Shown: positions 49,782 to 60,043, numbered from the stretch's first letter. The stretch: DNA of 64,000 nt from UBA5069 sp963773745 (GCA_963773745.1 CAVZCL010000003.1:124001-188000); one strand, 5' to 3'. Program-made: numbers and translations. The notes: generated by a model not told the origin, from the sequence alone.

Positions 49782-50690
49782 ATGCTTGTTGTCATGAAGG
49801 AAGTTCTAGGAAGAGTGCGCAGCGGCGCACCACTTGCGCTGCTTGGATTTGTTGTTCTGTTGCTTGTAGCAGGCTGCGCGCCGATTACCCCCGAAGCGCC
49901 CGGGAACACTGTGCCTATGCCGGCTGAAACACCGATGGCGATGGAAGAGCCCACGGCAGTGAGCACAGGCGAGATTCCCACGGTGACCTTTGCCTATGCC
50001 GACGGTGCGGTCACTGGTCCGGCCGAGGTGCCTTCGGGGATTGTGCGCTTTGTCTTTGAGGGTGTGAGTGAGGATGGATGGATTGACATTGCCTACGTCA
50101 CCGAAGGGACAGCTATGGATGATGTGACGGCAGCGCTGCAACAGGCTGAAGAAAACCCGGCGGCAGTTCTCGATTTGGTGCGCATCTTTGGCGTTGCCGG
50201 TGATGCCACAGAGGCAATCTATGACCTGCCCGAGGGTGACTATCTGGCCGTCTACAAGGCGGGCTGGCCTGACTTCGCCACCATGCCCTTTGCTACCGGT
50301 GCAGCGAGCGGCGCTGCCGCGCCCGAGGCCGATGTGTTGGTGCAGCTTGACGATTTCGCCTTCATTATGCCCGACACGGTGCCGGCAGGTGAAAGCGTTT
50401 GGGAATTCAGCAATACGGGCGACCAGTGGCACATGATGCTTATAGTCAAGCCGGCCGAAGGGCAGACCGCAGATGATGTCATGGCCATGATGATGGGCGA
50501 GGGCGATCCGAATGCAGCCGAGCCCGAATTCATGAGCTCATTTGAACCTATCAGTCAGGGTAACCGTGCGTGGGTCACCATGGACCTGCCGCCGGGCAAG
50601 TACCTTGCTGTCTGCCCACTGCCCGACCTTAAGACCATGCAGATGGACCATGCCAGCCTGGGTATGGTTCGGGAGTTTACAGTGGAATAG
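49782..50690 (+). CDS. Lipoprotein with two cupredoxin-like domains
   Basis: A 302-residue lipoprotein; AGGAG (49771-49775) is 6 nt before ATG 49782. Signal LLGFVVLLLVAGCAP (lipobox VAGC), then a Pro/Met/Glu-rich linker. Two beta-sandwich modules follow: residues about 65-165 (VTGPAEVPSGIVRFVFEGVS ... YDLPEGDYLAVYKAG) and about 185-302 (FIMPDTVPAGESVWEFSNTG, DQWHMMLIVKPAEG, DLPPGKYLAVCPLPDL, LGMVREFTVE). The second has a His-Cys-Met arrangement (QWH, VCPLPD, LGM) that could bind copper; the first lacks it. It resembles plastocyanin-type surface proteins, but metal binding is inferred. A terminator follows. Confidence 0.7.
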   Translation: MLVVMKEVLGRVRSGAPLALLGFVVLLLVAGCAPITPEAPGNTVPMPAETPMAMEEPTAVSTGEIPTVTFAYADGAVTGPAEVPSGIVRFVFEGVSEDGWIDIAYVTEGTAMDDVTAALQQAEENPAAVLDLVRIFGVAGDATEAIYDLPEGDYLAVYKAGWPDFATMPFATGAASGAAAPEADVLVQLDDFAFIMPDTVPAGESVWEFSNTGDQWHMMLIVKPAEGQTADDVMAMMMGEGDPNAAEPEFMSSFEPISQGNRAWVTMDLPPGKYLAVCPLPDLKTMQMDHASLGMVREFTVE

Positions 50691-50719
50691 CAACAGCAAC
50701 GCTGCGTTGTCAGAAGGAC

Positions 50720-50753
50720 AAGGAGAGGCTATCCATATGGGTAGCCTCTCCTT
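50720..50753 (+). terminator. Terminator after the lipoprotein gene
   Basis: A 15-bp stem with one wobble (AAGGAGAGGCTATCC against GGGTAGCCTCTCCTT) and an ATAT loop, 30 nt after the stop. Confidence 0.75.
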
Positions 50754-50780
50754 GCATTTCCCGGTATTCAGCACTTTTTG

Positions 50781-50794
50781 TTAATGTACATTAA
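50781..50794. promoter_or_regulatory. 14-bp palindrome upstream of the methyltransferase promoter
   Basis: TTAATGTACATTAA is a perfect palindrome centred about 50 nt upstream of the predicted transcription start, a typical activator position. It may be read together with the operator at 50827-50852. Confidence 0.5.
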
Positions 50795-50802
50795 ATTGGG
50801 TA

Positions 50803-50852
50803 TTGAATGTGCTGGTAAAAGTGTTATTATCCCAAATGACAATTTGGGATAA
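50803..50852 (+). promoter_or_regulatory. Promoter with overlapping palindromic operator
   Basis: TTGAAT (50803-50808), a 16-nt spacer, TATTAT (50825-50830). A perfect palindrome, TTATCCCAAAT-GACA-ATTTGGGATAA (50827-50852), covers the -10 and the start point, the classic layout for a repressor. Confidence 0.65.
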
Positions 50853-50943
50853 CTGCGGCGCAAGCGTTCGCTACATGTTCTCAAGGGCCTGCCCGCAACG
50901 CTGGCTTCTCCAGCGGCGGATGCCGACAACATCGCACGCAGGA

Positions 50944-51927
50944 ATGGAAAACTTTGTGACAGATAACTCGCACGCGGCCGGCGCTGCAGCTGCCGCCGGT
51001 GTTGCCGGCTACGCGCATGCCGTGCCGGTGATTGATTACGAGGGCAGTCCGTACAAGACCGAGTTCTGGGCGGGCCAGGGACGCGACTATGAAGACGCGA
51101 CCGAACGCCTGGCACTCGGCTCTTTGTTGCCTCCAACCGGACGCCGCATTGCCGAAATCGGCGCGGGCTTTGGGCGTCTTGCCGACATGTACCGCGGCTA
51201 TCAGCAGATTGTGCTCATGGATTACAGCCGCACGCTGCTGCTGGACGCCGTGCAGCACTGGGGCCATGATCCCCGCTTTGTCTTTGTGGCGGGCAACATC
51301 TATCAGTTGCCGCTGGCCACGGGGGTGCTCGACAGCCTGGTCATGGTGCGTGTGATGCACCACCTTGCCGATGTGCCGGCCGCGCTGGCCCAACTGCGGC
51401 GCGCCATGCACAACGGCAGCACGGCTGTGCTCGAGTATGCCAACAAGCGCAATCTGAAAGCGCTTGCACGTTGGGCCGCGCAGAAGCAGGCGTGGTCTCC
51501 CCTGGACGAAGCACCGATTGAGTTTGTAGAGCTCAATTTCGACTTTCACCCGGCGTGGATGGATCAGCGGCTGCGTGAGGCGGGCCTTGTGGTGCGCCGC
51601 CAGTACGGTGTGTCGCACTTCCGTATGGGCGCCATCAAGCAGCGCGTGCCGGCGCAGCGGTTGGCACGCGTGGATGCAGCTCTCTTTGGTGTGGGAGGGC
51701 GCTTTCCGCTGGCGCCCAGTGTTTTTGTGCAGGCACAATCGCCCGCGTCAGGGCCTGCTTCCGGCGCAAGTACGGCGCCTGAAGAGGTTACGCAGCTCTT
51801 CGCCTGTCCCGAATGTGGTCAGTCGGCCATGGAGCGGGTGGCAGAAAACCGCATACGTTGCACTGCATGCGGCGCAACGTATGCCAGACAACAGCAAATT
51901 TGGGATTTCAAGGATAGACTGAAATGA
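50944..51927 (+). CDS. SAM-dependent methyltransferase with C-terminal Zn-ribbon
   Basis: A 327-residue class I methyltransferase. I chose ATG 50944; a GTG at 50956 is also possible, and an ATG at 50803 lies in the promoter. The SAM-binding strand is RRIAEIGAGFGRLADMYRGY, then IVLMDYSRTLLLDAVQHWG (acidic end of strand 2), FVAGNIYQLPLATGVLDSLV and MVRVMHHLADVPAALAQLRR. After a Ser/Ala linker comes a zinc ribbon, FACPECGQSAMERV and RIRCTACGATYA, of the Trm112-like type. Trm112-like tails are found in methyltransferases acting on RNA, protein or small molecules. Substrate unknown. Tight control is suggested by the operator-like promoter. Confidence 0.85.
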   Translation: MENFVTDNSHAAGAAAAAGVAGYAHAVPVIDYEGSPYKTEFWAGQGRDYEDATERLALGSLLPPTGRRIAEIGAGFGRLADMYRGYQQIVLMDYSRTLLLDAVQHWGHDPRFVFVAGNIYQLPLATGVLDSLVMVRVMHHLADVPAALAQLRRAMHNGSTAVLEYANKRNLKALARWAAQKQAWSPLDEAPIEFVELNFDFHPAWMDQRLREAGLVVRRQYGVSHFRMGAIKQRVPAQRLARVDAALFGVGGRFPLAPSVFVQAQSPASGPASGASTAPEEVTQLFACPECGQSAMERVAENRIRCTACGATYARQQQIWDFKDRLK

Positions 51928-52252
51928 TCGGCGCGGCGCAGGAATAGGCGCGCACGTGCGATTAAGGAGCTGTAATCTGACTGCCATGAGCCGTTGTTGC
52001 GGCGCAAGTCGTTATTCATGGATACAAGTCATCCAGCGTGTGCGTATTGACATACGGACGCCTATTGCCACAGCCATTGCCACAGCCGCCATTGTAGCGG
52101 CTGCCATTGCCACAGTTGATCGTTGTGATTGTTGTGGCAAGCGATCATTAACTGTTTGGGACGTCGAGACGTGGTTCTATGCGGATTATACCGCACACTT
52201 CTGCCAATTCGGAACGTCGCACAGATTTCTTTACGACGGGGGAAACCAACCA
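51928..52252. other. Leader region of the sigma factor gene
   Basis: About 325 nt without a recognisable gene. It contains three copies of GCCATTGCCACAG-type sequence at 52065-52115 and a small AGCCGC/GCGGCT hairpin among them. No confident promoter. Confidence 0.4.
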
Positions 52253-53551
52253 ATGGCCAAGCAACGACAGCAAAGCCGCCGTGCAGAGCCGGAATTCGAG
52301 GTCGAGATCGAAGAGGATCTGGAGACCGCAGCGCCTGCCACTGCACCCGTGCTGAAGGGTACGCCTGAGGAGCAGGAGCCTGCCGCGCCGAACCTTGCAT
52401 TGAGCCCTGAGGCAGCACTGGAAAAACTGATTGAGCTGGGACGCAGCCAGGGCTTCGTTTCGTACGATGACGTACTGACGGCTGTGCCCGATGCTGAAAA
52501 CAACATGGAGCAGCTTGAGGACCTCTTCGCCACCCTCTTTGATCAGGGCGTGGACGTGGGCCAGGCCCGCGAAGAAGAAGAGCCGACCAACCTGATTGAG
52601 GTTGAAAGTGAGCCCGTGGAAGAGGACACCTTTGACCTGAGCCAGATCGAGATCGACGACTCCATCAGCCTTTACCTCAAGGAGATTGGGCGCGTGCCCC
52701 TCCTGACGGCCGAGGAAGAAGTCACGCTTGCCAAGGGCATGGAGAAGGGGCGCGACGCGCGCAAGAAGCTCCAGGGCGGCGTGGATGACTGGGACGAGCG
52801 CGAGCTGCTGCTCTTCCATGTGCGTGAAGGGCAGAAGGCGCAGGAGCATCTGATCAAGGCCAACAGCCGCCTGGTGGTGAGCGTTGCCAAGAAGTACGTG
52901 GGGCGTGGCGTTCCTTTCCTGGATCTGATTCAGGAGGGCAACATCGGCCTCATCCGTGCGGTGAAGAAGTTTGACTACCGCCGCGGCTTCAAGTTCAGCA
53001 CCTACGCCACCTGGTGGATTCGCCAGGCGGTGACACGTGCCATTGCCGACCAGGGGCGCACGATTCGTGTGCCCGTGCACATGTACGAGCAGATCAACCG
53101 CCTCACGCGCACAAGCCGGCAGCTTGTGCAGGAGTTGGGCCGCGACCCCACCACTGACGAGATTGCCGATCAGCTCGGCGTCTCGGCACGCAAGGTGGAG
53201 CACATCATGCGTGTCAGCCAGCGGCCTCTGAGCCTGGAGATGCCCGTAGGTGAGGAGGAGGACTCCTACCTGGGCGACTTCATTGAGGATGAGGATGCCG
53301 ACGCCCCCAGCGAGGCGGCGGGACAGCAGCTGCTGCGCGAGGTGATCGACGAAATCTTCCAGAGCCTGACGCCGCGCGAGGTGCGAATTTTGCAACTGCG
53401 CTTTGGGCTGGTTGATGGCTACTGCTACACGCTGGAGGAAGTGGGCAAGAAGTTTGGTGTAACGCGTGAGCGCATCCGCCAGATTGAGGCCCAGGCCCTG
53501 AGCCGCCTGCGCCACCCCAGCCGCAGCCGCAAGCTGCGCGACTATCTCTAG
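52253..53551 (+). CDS. rpoD: Primary RNA polymerase sigma factor (SigA/RpoD)
   Basis: A 432-residue sigma70. ATG 52253 follows GGGGGAA. An acidic N-terminal region (1-140) with a region-1.1-like segment (ALEKLIELGRSQGFVSYDDV) is followed by region 1.2 (DSISLYLKEIGRVPLLTAEE), region 2 (LIKANSRLVVSVAKKYVGRG, FDYRRGFKFSTYATWWIRQA), region 3 (RTIRVPVHMYEQINRL, ELGRDPTTDEIADQLGVSAR) and region 4 (LTPREVRILQLRFGLVDG, TRERIRQIEAQALSRLRHPS). The complete region set and the ending RSRKLRDYL mark the housekeeping sigma factor. The usual neighbour dnaG is absent. A parS-like site and terminator follow. Confidence 0.96.
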   Translation: MAKQRQQSRRAEPEFEVEIEEDLETAAPATAPVLKGTPEEQEPAAPNLALSPEAALEKLIELGRSQGFVSYDDVLTAVPDAENNMEQLEDLFATLFDQGVDVGQAREEEEPTNLIEVESEPVEEDTFDLSQIEIDDSISLYLKEIGRVPLLTAEEEVTLAKGMEKGRDARKKLQGGVDDWDERELLLFHVREGQKAQEHLIKANSRLVVSVAKKYVGRGVPFLDLIQEGNIGLIRAVKKFDYRRGFKFSTYATWWIRQAVTRAIADQGRTIRVPVHMYEQINRLTRTSRQLVQELGRDPTTDEIADQLGVSARKVEHIMRVSQRPLSLEMPVGEEEDSYLGDFIEDEDADAPSEAAGQQLLREVIDEIFQSLTPREVRILQLRFGLVDGYCYTLEEVGKKFGVTRERIRQIEAQALSRLRHPSRSRKLRDYL

Positions 53552-53609
53552 AGCTGCGCCGCAAAGGCGCAAAGGCGCAGCGAACTGCAACTGCAGGAAC
53601 AACAGAAAA

Positions 53610-53625
53610 TGTTTCATGTGAAACA
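53610..53625. promoter_or_regulatory. parS-like site, one mismatch
   Basis: TGTTTCATGTGAAACA, identical to the parS consensus TGTTNCACGTGAAACA except for T in place of the central C. It directly abuts the terminator hairpin at 53625-53663. A perfect parS lies 833 nt away at 54443-54458. Confidence 0.65.
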
Positions 53626-53663
53626 TCACAAAGGCCGCCGGAGATTCCGGCGGCCTTTGTGAT
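53625..53663 (+). terminator. rpoD terminator
   Basis: A perfect 18-bp stem (ATCACAAAGGCCGCCGGA and its complement) with a 3-nt loop, about 75 nt after rpoD. A GCAAAGGCGCAAAGGCGC repeat fragment lies at 53560-53578. Confidence 0.8.
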
Positions 53664-53773
53664 CCATTCCGCAAATGCGCGGCGTAGCTCGGGCGCGATT
53701 TGTCGTCGCCATAGTGCTCAACTATAGTGGCTGCCTGCAAAGCATATGCCACAAACCAGCGAGAGGGACGATC

Positions 53774-54337
53774 ATGGCCACAAAGCAAGAGCTATCTACA
53801 GAAGAACGCGCTGAACTGCTCGAAACGCTGAAGGCGCGCTTTGAGAAGAACATGCAGCGCCACAAGGGTCTTGCATGGGCCAACGTTCAGGCAAAGCTGG
53901 ATGCAAATCCGGAGAAGCTCTGGTCACTCAACGAGATGGAGCGCACCGGCGGCGAGCCGGACGTTGTGAGCTTCGACAAGAAGACCGGTGAATTTGTCTT
54001 TTTTGATTGTGCCGCGGAGAGCCCTGATGGCCGCAGAAGCATCTGCTACGACCAGGCAGCGCTCGATTCCCGCAAGGCAAACAAGCCAAAGGACAGCGCT
54101 GTGCACATGGCGGAGCTTGCGGGCACCGAGCTCCTGACGGAGGAGCAATACCTTGAGTTGCAGAAGCTGGGCGAATTCGACCTGAAGACCTCCAGCTGGG
54201 TGCAGACACCAGCCAACATGCGCGAGCGTGGCGGTGCTCTCTTTATGGATCGCCGCTTCGGCAGGGTCTTCTCCTACCACAACGGCGCAGATTCCTACTA
54301 CGGCGCAAGGGGGTTCCGCGCCTCGCTGCGCGTGTAG
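53774..54337 (+). CDS. DUF4256 domain-containing protein
   Basis: A 187-residue protein of the DUF4256 family; GAGAGGGA lies about 5 nt before ATG 53774. It covers the full domain: LETLKARFEKNMQRHKGLAW, KLWSLNEMERTGGEPDVV, FDCAAESPDGRRSICYDQAA, GTELLTEEQYLELQKLGEFD, TSSWVQTPANMRERGGALFM and YHNGADSYYGARGFRASLRV. No enzymatic role is known. The sequence is very close to the common family pattern, more so than most genes here, which might mean recent transfer or strong conservation. Flanked by the two parS-type sites. Confidence 0.9.
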   Translation: MATKQELSTEERAELLETLKARFEKNMQRHKGLAWANVQAKLDANPEKLWSLNEMERTGGEPDVVSFDKKTGEFVFFDCAAESPDGRRSICYDQAALDSRKANKPKDSAVHMAELAGTELLTEEQYLELQKLGEFDLKTSSWVQTPANMRERGGALFMDRRFGRVFSYHNGADSYYGARGFRASLRV

Positions 54338-54406
54338 ACATTCGGCACCCGAAGCGGCTTGTACCGCCGCTATGAAGCTCCGCGTGCATGCGCATAACCA
54401 CCCCAA

Positions 54407-54443
54407 AACAGGGGGCCACCGGTGATTCCGGTGGCCCCCTGTT
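54407..54443 (+). terminator. Terminator after DUF4256
   Basis: A stem of GGGGGCCACCGG and its complement, extended by AACA/TGTT to 16 bp, with a TGATT loop. It runs straight into the parS site at 54443. Confidence 0.8.
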
Positions 54444-54458
54444 GTTTCACGTGAAACA
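54443..54458. promoter_or_regulatory. parS centromere-like site (perfect consensus)
   Basis: TGTTTCACGTGAAACA is an exact match to the bacterial chromosomal parS consensus bound by ParB. The 16-mer is very unlikely by chance in 64 kb, and a second near-perfect copy lies 0.8 kb away. parS sites usually cluster near the replication origin. Confidence 0.8.
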
Positions 54459-54519
54459 TCCCGCACGCTTCTTGCCCGTCTGTTCTTTGCGTTTCCTTTG
54501 GGTCTCCGCGCATGTCGCG

Positions 54520-55557
54520 TCAAAGCTGGCTGTCGTGCTGCGCGATCAGTGCTTCAGCCTTCTCCACCAGCGTGCGGTTGCCTACAAAGAAGGGCACGCG
54601 CTGGTGCAACCCGGCGGGCGTCACATCCAGAATCGGCCGCGCGCCGTCGCTTGCGTAGCCCCCCGCCTGCTCCGCCAGAAACGCGAGCGGGGCCGCCTCG
54701 TAGAGAAGGCGCAGCTTGCCCTCGTCCTTCCCGCCCGCACGCGTGTCGGCGGGGTAGTAGAAGACGCCGCCGGTAATCAGGTTGCGGTGGAAATCAGCCA
54801 CCAGCGACCCAATATAGCGCAGCGAGAGCGATAACCCGCTCTCCTGGCCGCCCTGCAGCCAGTCCGTGTAGGCCTGCACGCCGGGCGACCACGCCCGCTC
54901 GTAGGCCTGATTGACGCTGTAGTACTTCGGCTGCTCCGGAAAACGCATGTTGGGGTGCGAAAGGAAGAACTCACCCACGCGCGGGTCCAGCGTAAAGCCG
55001 TGCACGCCATTGCCCGTCGAATAGACCAGCATGGTGCTCGAGCCGTAGACCACATAGCCCGCCGCCACAAAGTCGCGCCCGGGCTGCAAACAGTCGGCCA
55101 GTGTGCCCGGCCCCTCGTCGCTCTGGCGCCGGTGAATGGCAAAGATGGTGCCCACGCTCACGTTCACGTCAATGTTCGATGAGCCGTCGAGCGGGTCGTA
55201 GACCAGCACATACTTGCCCGGTTTGTGGTGCGCCGGAATCGGAATGATCTCATCCTCCTCCTCGGAAGCCATCACCGCCACGCGGCCCGTGTGGTCATTG
55301 AGCCGGTAGATCGTGCGCTCGGCGTATTCGTCGAGCTTCTGCACCACCTCGCCCTGTACATTCATCGCGCCCGTGCTGCCCAGAATGTCGGCCAGGCCGG
55401 CGCGGTTGGTGTGGCTGGCAATCAGCTTGCCCGCCAGCGCAATGTCGTAGAGCAGATTGGTGAGAATGCCGGTGGCTTCGGGGAAATCCGACTGCTGGTC
55501 GAGGATGTAGCGCTCAATCGTGATGATTTTGTCGTCAAAAGTGCGGCGATCGGTCAT
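54520..55557 (-). CDS. fbp: Fructose-1,6-bisphosphatase, class 1
   Basis: A 345-residue gluconeogenic phosphatase that converts fructose-1,6-bisphosphate to fructose-6-phosphate. AGGAGA precedes ATG 55557. Motifs are VAVMASEEEDEIIPIP (metal-site Glu residues), YVLVYDPLDGSSNIDVNVSV (the class 1 signature), AGYVVYGSSTMLVYSTGNGV, ITGGVFYYPADTRAGGKDEG and KLRLLYEAAPLAFLAEQAGG. Length and order are normal for the class. Located downstream of the lytic transglycosylase on the same strand, with an inverted repeat in the gap. Confidence 0.96.
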   Translation of the reverse strand: MTDRRTFDDKIITIERYILDQQSDFPEATGILTNLLYDIALAGKLIASHTNRAGLADILGSTGAMNVQGEVVQKLDEYAERTIYRLNDHTGRVAVMASEEEDEIIPIPAHHKPGKYVLVYDPLDGSSNIDVNVSVGTIFAIHRRQSDEGPGTLADCLQPGRDFVAAGYVVYGSSTMLVYSTGNGVHGFTLDPRVGEFFLSHPNMRFPEQPKYYSVNQAYERAWSPGVQAYTDWLQGGQESGLSLSLRYIGSLVADFHRNLITGGVFYYPADTRAGGKDEGKLRLLYEAAPLAFLAEQAGGYASDGARPILDVTPAGLHQRVPFFVGNRTLVEKAEALIAQHDSQL

Positions 55558-55573
55558 CGTTGACTCTCCTCAG

Positions 55574-55660
55574 GGTACACAGATTGCACAGATGCAACAG
55601 ATTATCACAGAAACAGCATCTATCTGTGAAAATCCGTTGCATCTGTGCAATCTGTGTACC
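55574..55660. repeat. Intergenic inverted repeat, ACACAGAT family
   Basis: GGTACACAGATTGCACAGAT and its right-hand mirror ATCTGTGCAATCTGTGTACC are exact complements for 20 bp; the interior pairs further. It sits 8 nt after the transglycosylase stop and upstream of fbp, where it may terminate the former. Confidence 0.88.
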
Positions 55661-55668
55661 GCCGCTGT

Positions 55669-58284
55669 TCAGGGCGTGCCGTACAGGCGCGTGTAGTGGT
55701 AGAGATTCTCGGTGATAAGCTGCACGTAGAGGCGCGGCTCACTGTAGGTGAGGATCTCCACAAACTGCGTGTCGTCCGCGCCGGAGAGTTCGCGCCAGCT
55801 TTCGGAGTTGCCCGGCCCGGCGTTGTAGCCCACCAGCGCCGAAACCTCGTTGCCGTCCAGATAGTCGCGCACAAAGTCGAAGTAATACGCGCCAAAGTTT
55901 ACGTTGATATAGGGGCGGTAGATCAACTCGTTGTCCCAATCGGGGTGCCCCTGCTGTGTGGCCACCCAGCGCGCCGTGTCAGGGATAATCTGCGCCAGCC
56001 CCTGCGCAGCGGCGTAGCTGCGCGCCCCCTCCTCAAAGAGGCTCTCCTGGCGGATCATGCCATAGTAGAGGAAGGGGTCCATGTCGTGGGCGCGCGCCTC
56101 AGTGGTAATCAGCTCATCGAAGTAGCGGGGATAGACGAAACTCTGCAAAAAGATCGGCGCATTCTCCACCAGGCCGGCCGGGCTGAACTGGAGCAGGCGC
56201 GCCATGCTGGTGATGCTGTGGCGATAGGCTCCAATGCGCGCGAACTCGAGGCTTAGCGGATAGAGCGCCTGCGGGTCATCCTTGTAGCGGCCATAGAGAC
56301 GGTCGAGCGCATCGTTGGCGCTGATGCGATCATCCACCTGCAGGAGCAGGCGGCCCGTGCGCAGGTCCTGGTCGGCGGCAACGGCAGCGGGCAGCACGGC
56401 GGGGTTGGAAACGCCCGCAAAGGCATCCCACTGCAGCAGCCACTGCTCCGCAAAGGACTGGCTGCCGTCATCACCCGCCAGGCGCGAGGGCGGCCCCACA
56501 ATCTGGCTGATGTTGCTGAGCATGGCGGCGTCGGTGACGGGCAGCCCCTTGAGCGCCTGCGCTGCCAGCACACCATAGTAGATATCGGGCGCACGCTCAA
56601 CCAGCGCCTGCCACACAGCGCGGGCAGCATCCGGCTGGTTGTCGGCCGCGTGCGCGCGCCCCAGCCAGTAGGCCACACCGGGCCAGCGATAGTCGGGGTA
56701 CTCGGCCTGCAAGCGCGTGTAGGAGGCCACAGCCTGGCCGTGAAGCCCAGCGCGCAGCGCGCCCGTGCCCACGGCATAGAGCGCATCTGCGGCACGCGAG
56801 CTCTGCGGAAAGAGCTCGGCCAGCGCCAGCAAGTCAACGGCGGCCTCCACATCATTGCCCACACGCAGCGCCATGGACGCACTCTGCCAGAGCGCCTCGG
56901 GAGCAAGCGCATCGCCTGCGTAATCACGCGCAAAGGTGCGCAGCACGCGGCGCGCGCCCGCCTCGTCACCCTGGGCTGCCAGCGCCGTGGCCTTCTGGAG
57001 CCAGGCCTGGCCAAAGGAATCAGACGCAGCGAACTCGTTGATAATGCGATCCAGCAGCGGGATAGCCGAGGCCGGATCTTCGGCCCCAATATGCGACTGC
57101 GCCAGCCCCAGCAGTGCAGAGGCGTAGCGCGCATCCGTGGGGTCGGCGCTCTCGAGAAACGCGTTGTAGGCGTTGATTGCGGGGAGATACGCGCCCTCGA
57201 TCAGGTCAATGTAGCCGCGGTCCACAAGGTCGAAATCCAGATTGCGGTTGACGAGCTCCACAAGCGCAAGATACGCGGCATGGCTGGCGGGGGCCTCGGC
57301 GGTGGCGGCGCGCCACTGCTCAATCGCGGCCGGGTCGTTGCCGGCGTTGGCCAGCGCCGTGCCCGCCTGATAGCGAATGCTTGTGCGGTAGACGCTGTTC
57401 TGCGCAAAGTCCAGAATAGCGAGCAGAGCGGCTGCGGCCTCACCAGGGCGGCCGGCGTCGTTGAAGAGTTGCGCCTCGCGCTCGAGCAGGCGCGACTTGG
57501 CGGGCGGGTCGGCAGAGGCGTCGGCGGCGCGGCGCAGAGCATCGGTGGCAGCGTCCACATTGCCCAGCGCCATGTAGGCGTCGGCAATGCGAGGCTGTAC
57601 ATACTCGTTCATCCAGGGATAGGCCTCAAGAAAGGACCAGTAGGCCTGAATCGCGGCGTCGTATGCGCCGGAAGCTTCGAGCGCGCGTGCCCGAAGGAAA
57701 GTGTCGCGCCCAAGGAAATCGGCCGCGCTTGCGCCGGCAGCCTGTGCAGTGGCGTCCAGTTGGTCCAGCGCGGTGAGGGCAGCGGCGGGCGCACCGTTGG
57801 CCAGCGAAGCACGTGCGAACTCAAAGCGCGCCTCCATGGCGAGCCTGTCATCCAGCCCGCTGCGGCCGAGCAGCTCGTTGAGCGCGGCCAGTGCGGCGTC
57901 ATAATTGCCCACACGGTAGAGCTGTCGCCCCTTGTTGAGCAGAAAGGTGGGGTCGACAACGGCCGCATTCGCAGGCGTGGCTGTCGCTTGGGGCAGTGTG
58001 GGGGCCGCCGTGGGCGCGCCACCGGGCACCTGCGCCGAAAGCCCTTCGACCAGGGCCGCGTCCACGGGCAGCGCAGCCACATCGCCCTCTACGCCGGCGC
58101 TGCTCGCGCCACTGGCGGCGGCAGGCGTGGGCGTGTAGGTGGGCACGGCGTCAGCGGTCGCGGCGTCAGCACCGCGATTGCAGCCACTCAGCAGGAGCAA
58201 GAGGGCCAGCGCGCTCATCTGCAGCAGCCATCGACGGCGCAAGGGCAATAGACGTGCGTTCAATTCAGTGGGCATTGGGTTCAT
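55669..58284 (-). CDS. Lipoprotein lytic transglycosylase with TPR-like repeats
   Basis: An 871-residue Slt-type enzyme. From ATG 58284 the signal LLQMSALALLLLLSGCNRG is a lipoprotein signal (LSGC); a start at 58275 is equally possible. A Thr/Pro/Ala linker is followed by helical tetratricopeptide-like repeats from about residue 110 to 650 (for example YRVGNYDAALAALNELLGRS, FGQAWLQKATALAAQGDEAG). The C-terminal catalytic domain has YYGMIRQESLFEEGARSYAA with the catalytic Glu, AQGLAQIIPDTARWVATQQ, INVNFGAYYFDFVRDYLDGN and ALVGYNAGPGNSESW. It should cleave peptidoglycan glycan strands outside the membrane, in wall turnover or recycling. Confidence 0.92.
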   Translation of the reverse strand: MNPMPTELNARLLPLRRRWLLQMSALALLLLLSGCNRGADAATADAVPTYTPTPAAASGASSAGVEGDVAALPVDAALVEGLSAQVPGGAPTAAPTLPQATATPANAAVVDPTFLLNKGRQLYRVGNYDAALAALNELLGRSGLDDRLAMEARFEFARASLANGAPAAALTALDQLDATAQAAGASAADFLGRDTFLRARALEASGAYDAAIQAYWSFLEAYPWMNEYVQPRIADAYMALGNVDAATDALRRAADASADPPAKSRLLEREAQLFNDAGRPGEAAAALLAILDFAQNSVYRTSIRYQAGTALANAGNDPAAIEQWRAATAEAPASHAAYLALVELVNRNLDFDLVDRGYIDLIEGAYLPAINAYNAFLESADPTDARYASALLGLAQSHIGAEDPASAIPLLDRIINEFAASDSFGQAWLQKATALAAQGDEAGARRVLRTFARDYAGDALAPEALWQSASMALRVGNDVEAAVDLLALAELFPQSSRAADALYAVGTGALRAGLHGQAVASYTRLQAEYPDYRWPGVAYWLGRAHAADNQPDAARAVWQALVERAPDIYYGVLAAQALKGLPVTDAAMLSNISQIVGPPSRLAGDDGSQSFAEQWLLQWDAFAGVSNPAVLPAAVAADQDLRTGRLLLQVDDRISANDALDRLYGRYKDDPQALYPLSLEFARIGAYRHSITSMARLLQFSPAGLVENAPIFLQSFVYPRYFDELITTEARAHDMDPFLYYGMIRQESLFEEGARSYAAAQGLAQIIPDTARWVATQQGHPDWDNELIYRPYINVNFGAYYFDFVRDYLDGNEVSALVGYNAGPGNSESWRELSGADDTQFVEILTYSEPRLYVQLITENLYHYTRLYGTP

Positions 58285-58336
58285 GGGCAATTTGTGGTGG
58301 GGTGGCCACAGCAATGGAGGAACCAGGGAAAATCCT

Positions 58337-58365
58337 TTGCGCTTCGTCGCGCCATCTGGTATGAT
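58337..58365 (+). promoter_or_regulatory. Candidate gatB promoter
   Basis: TTGCGC (58337-58342), a 17-nt spacer, TATGAT (58360-58365), about 140 nt before the gatB start. A second -10-like TATACT is at 58420-58425. Confidence 0.45.
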
Positions 58366-58504
58366 CGTTGTTTGACCGTGTGGCGTTTCGCCATGCAGTG
58401 AATAACCATGCAATATGCATATACTCTACACCAGAGTACGCCAGGAAGCGACGTGCATGCTGCGACGATTGTTCCATTTTAACCCACCGCCGCGCATTCT
58501 TTTC

Positions 58505-60043
<1,539 letters not shown>

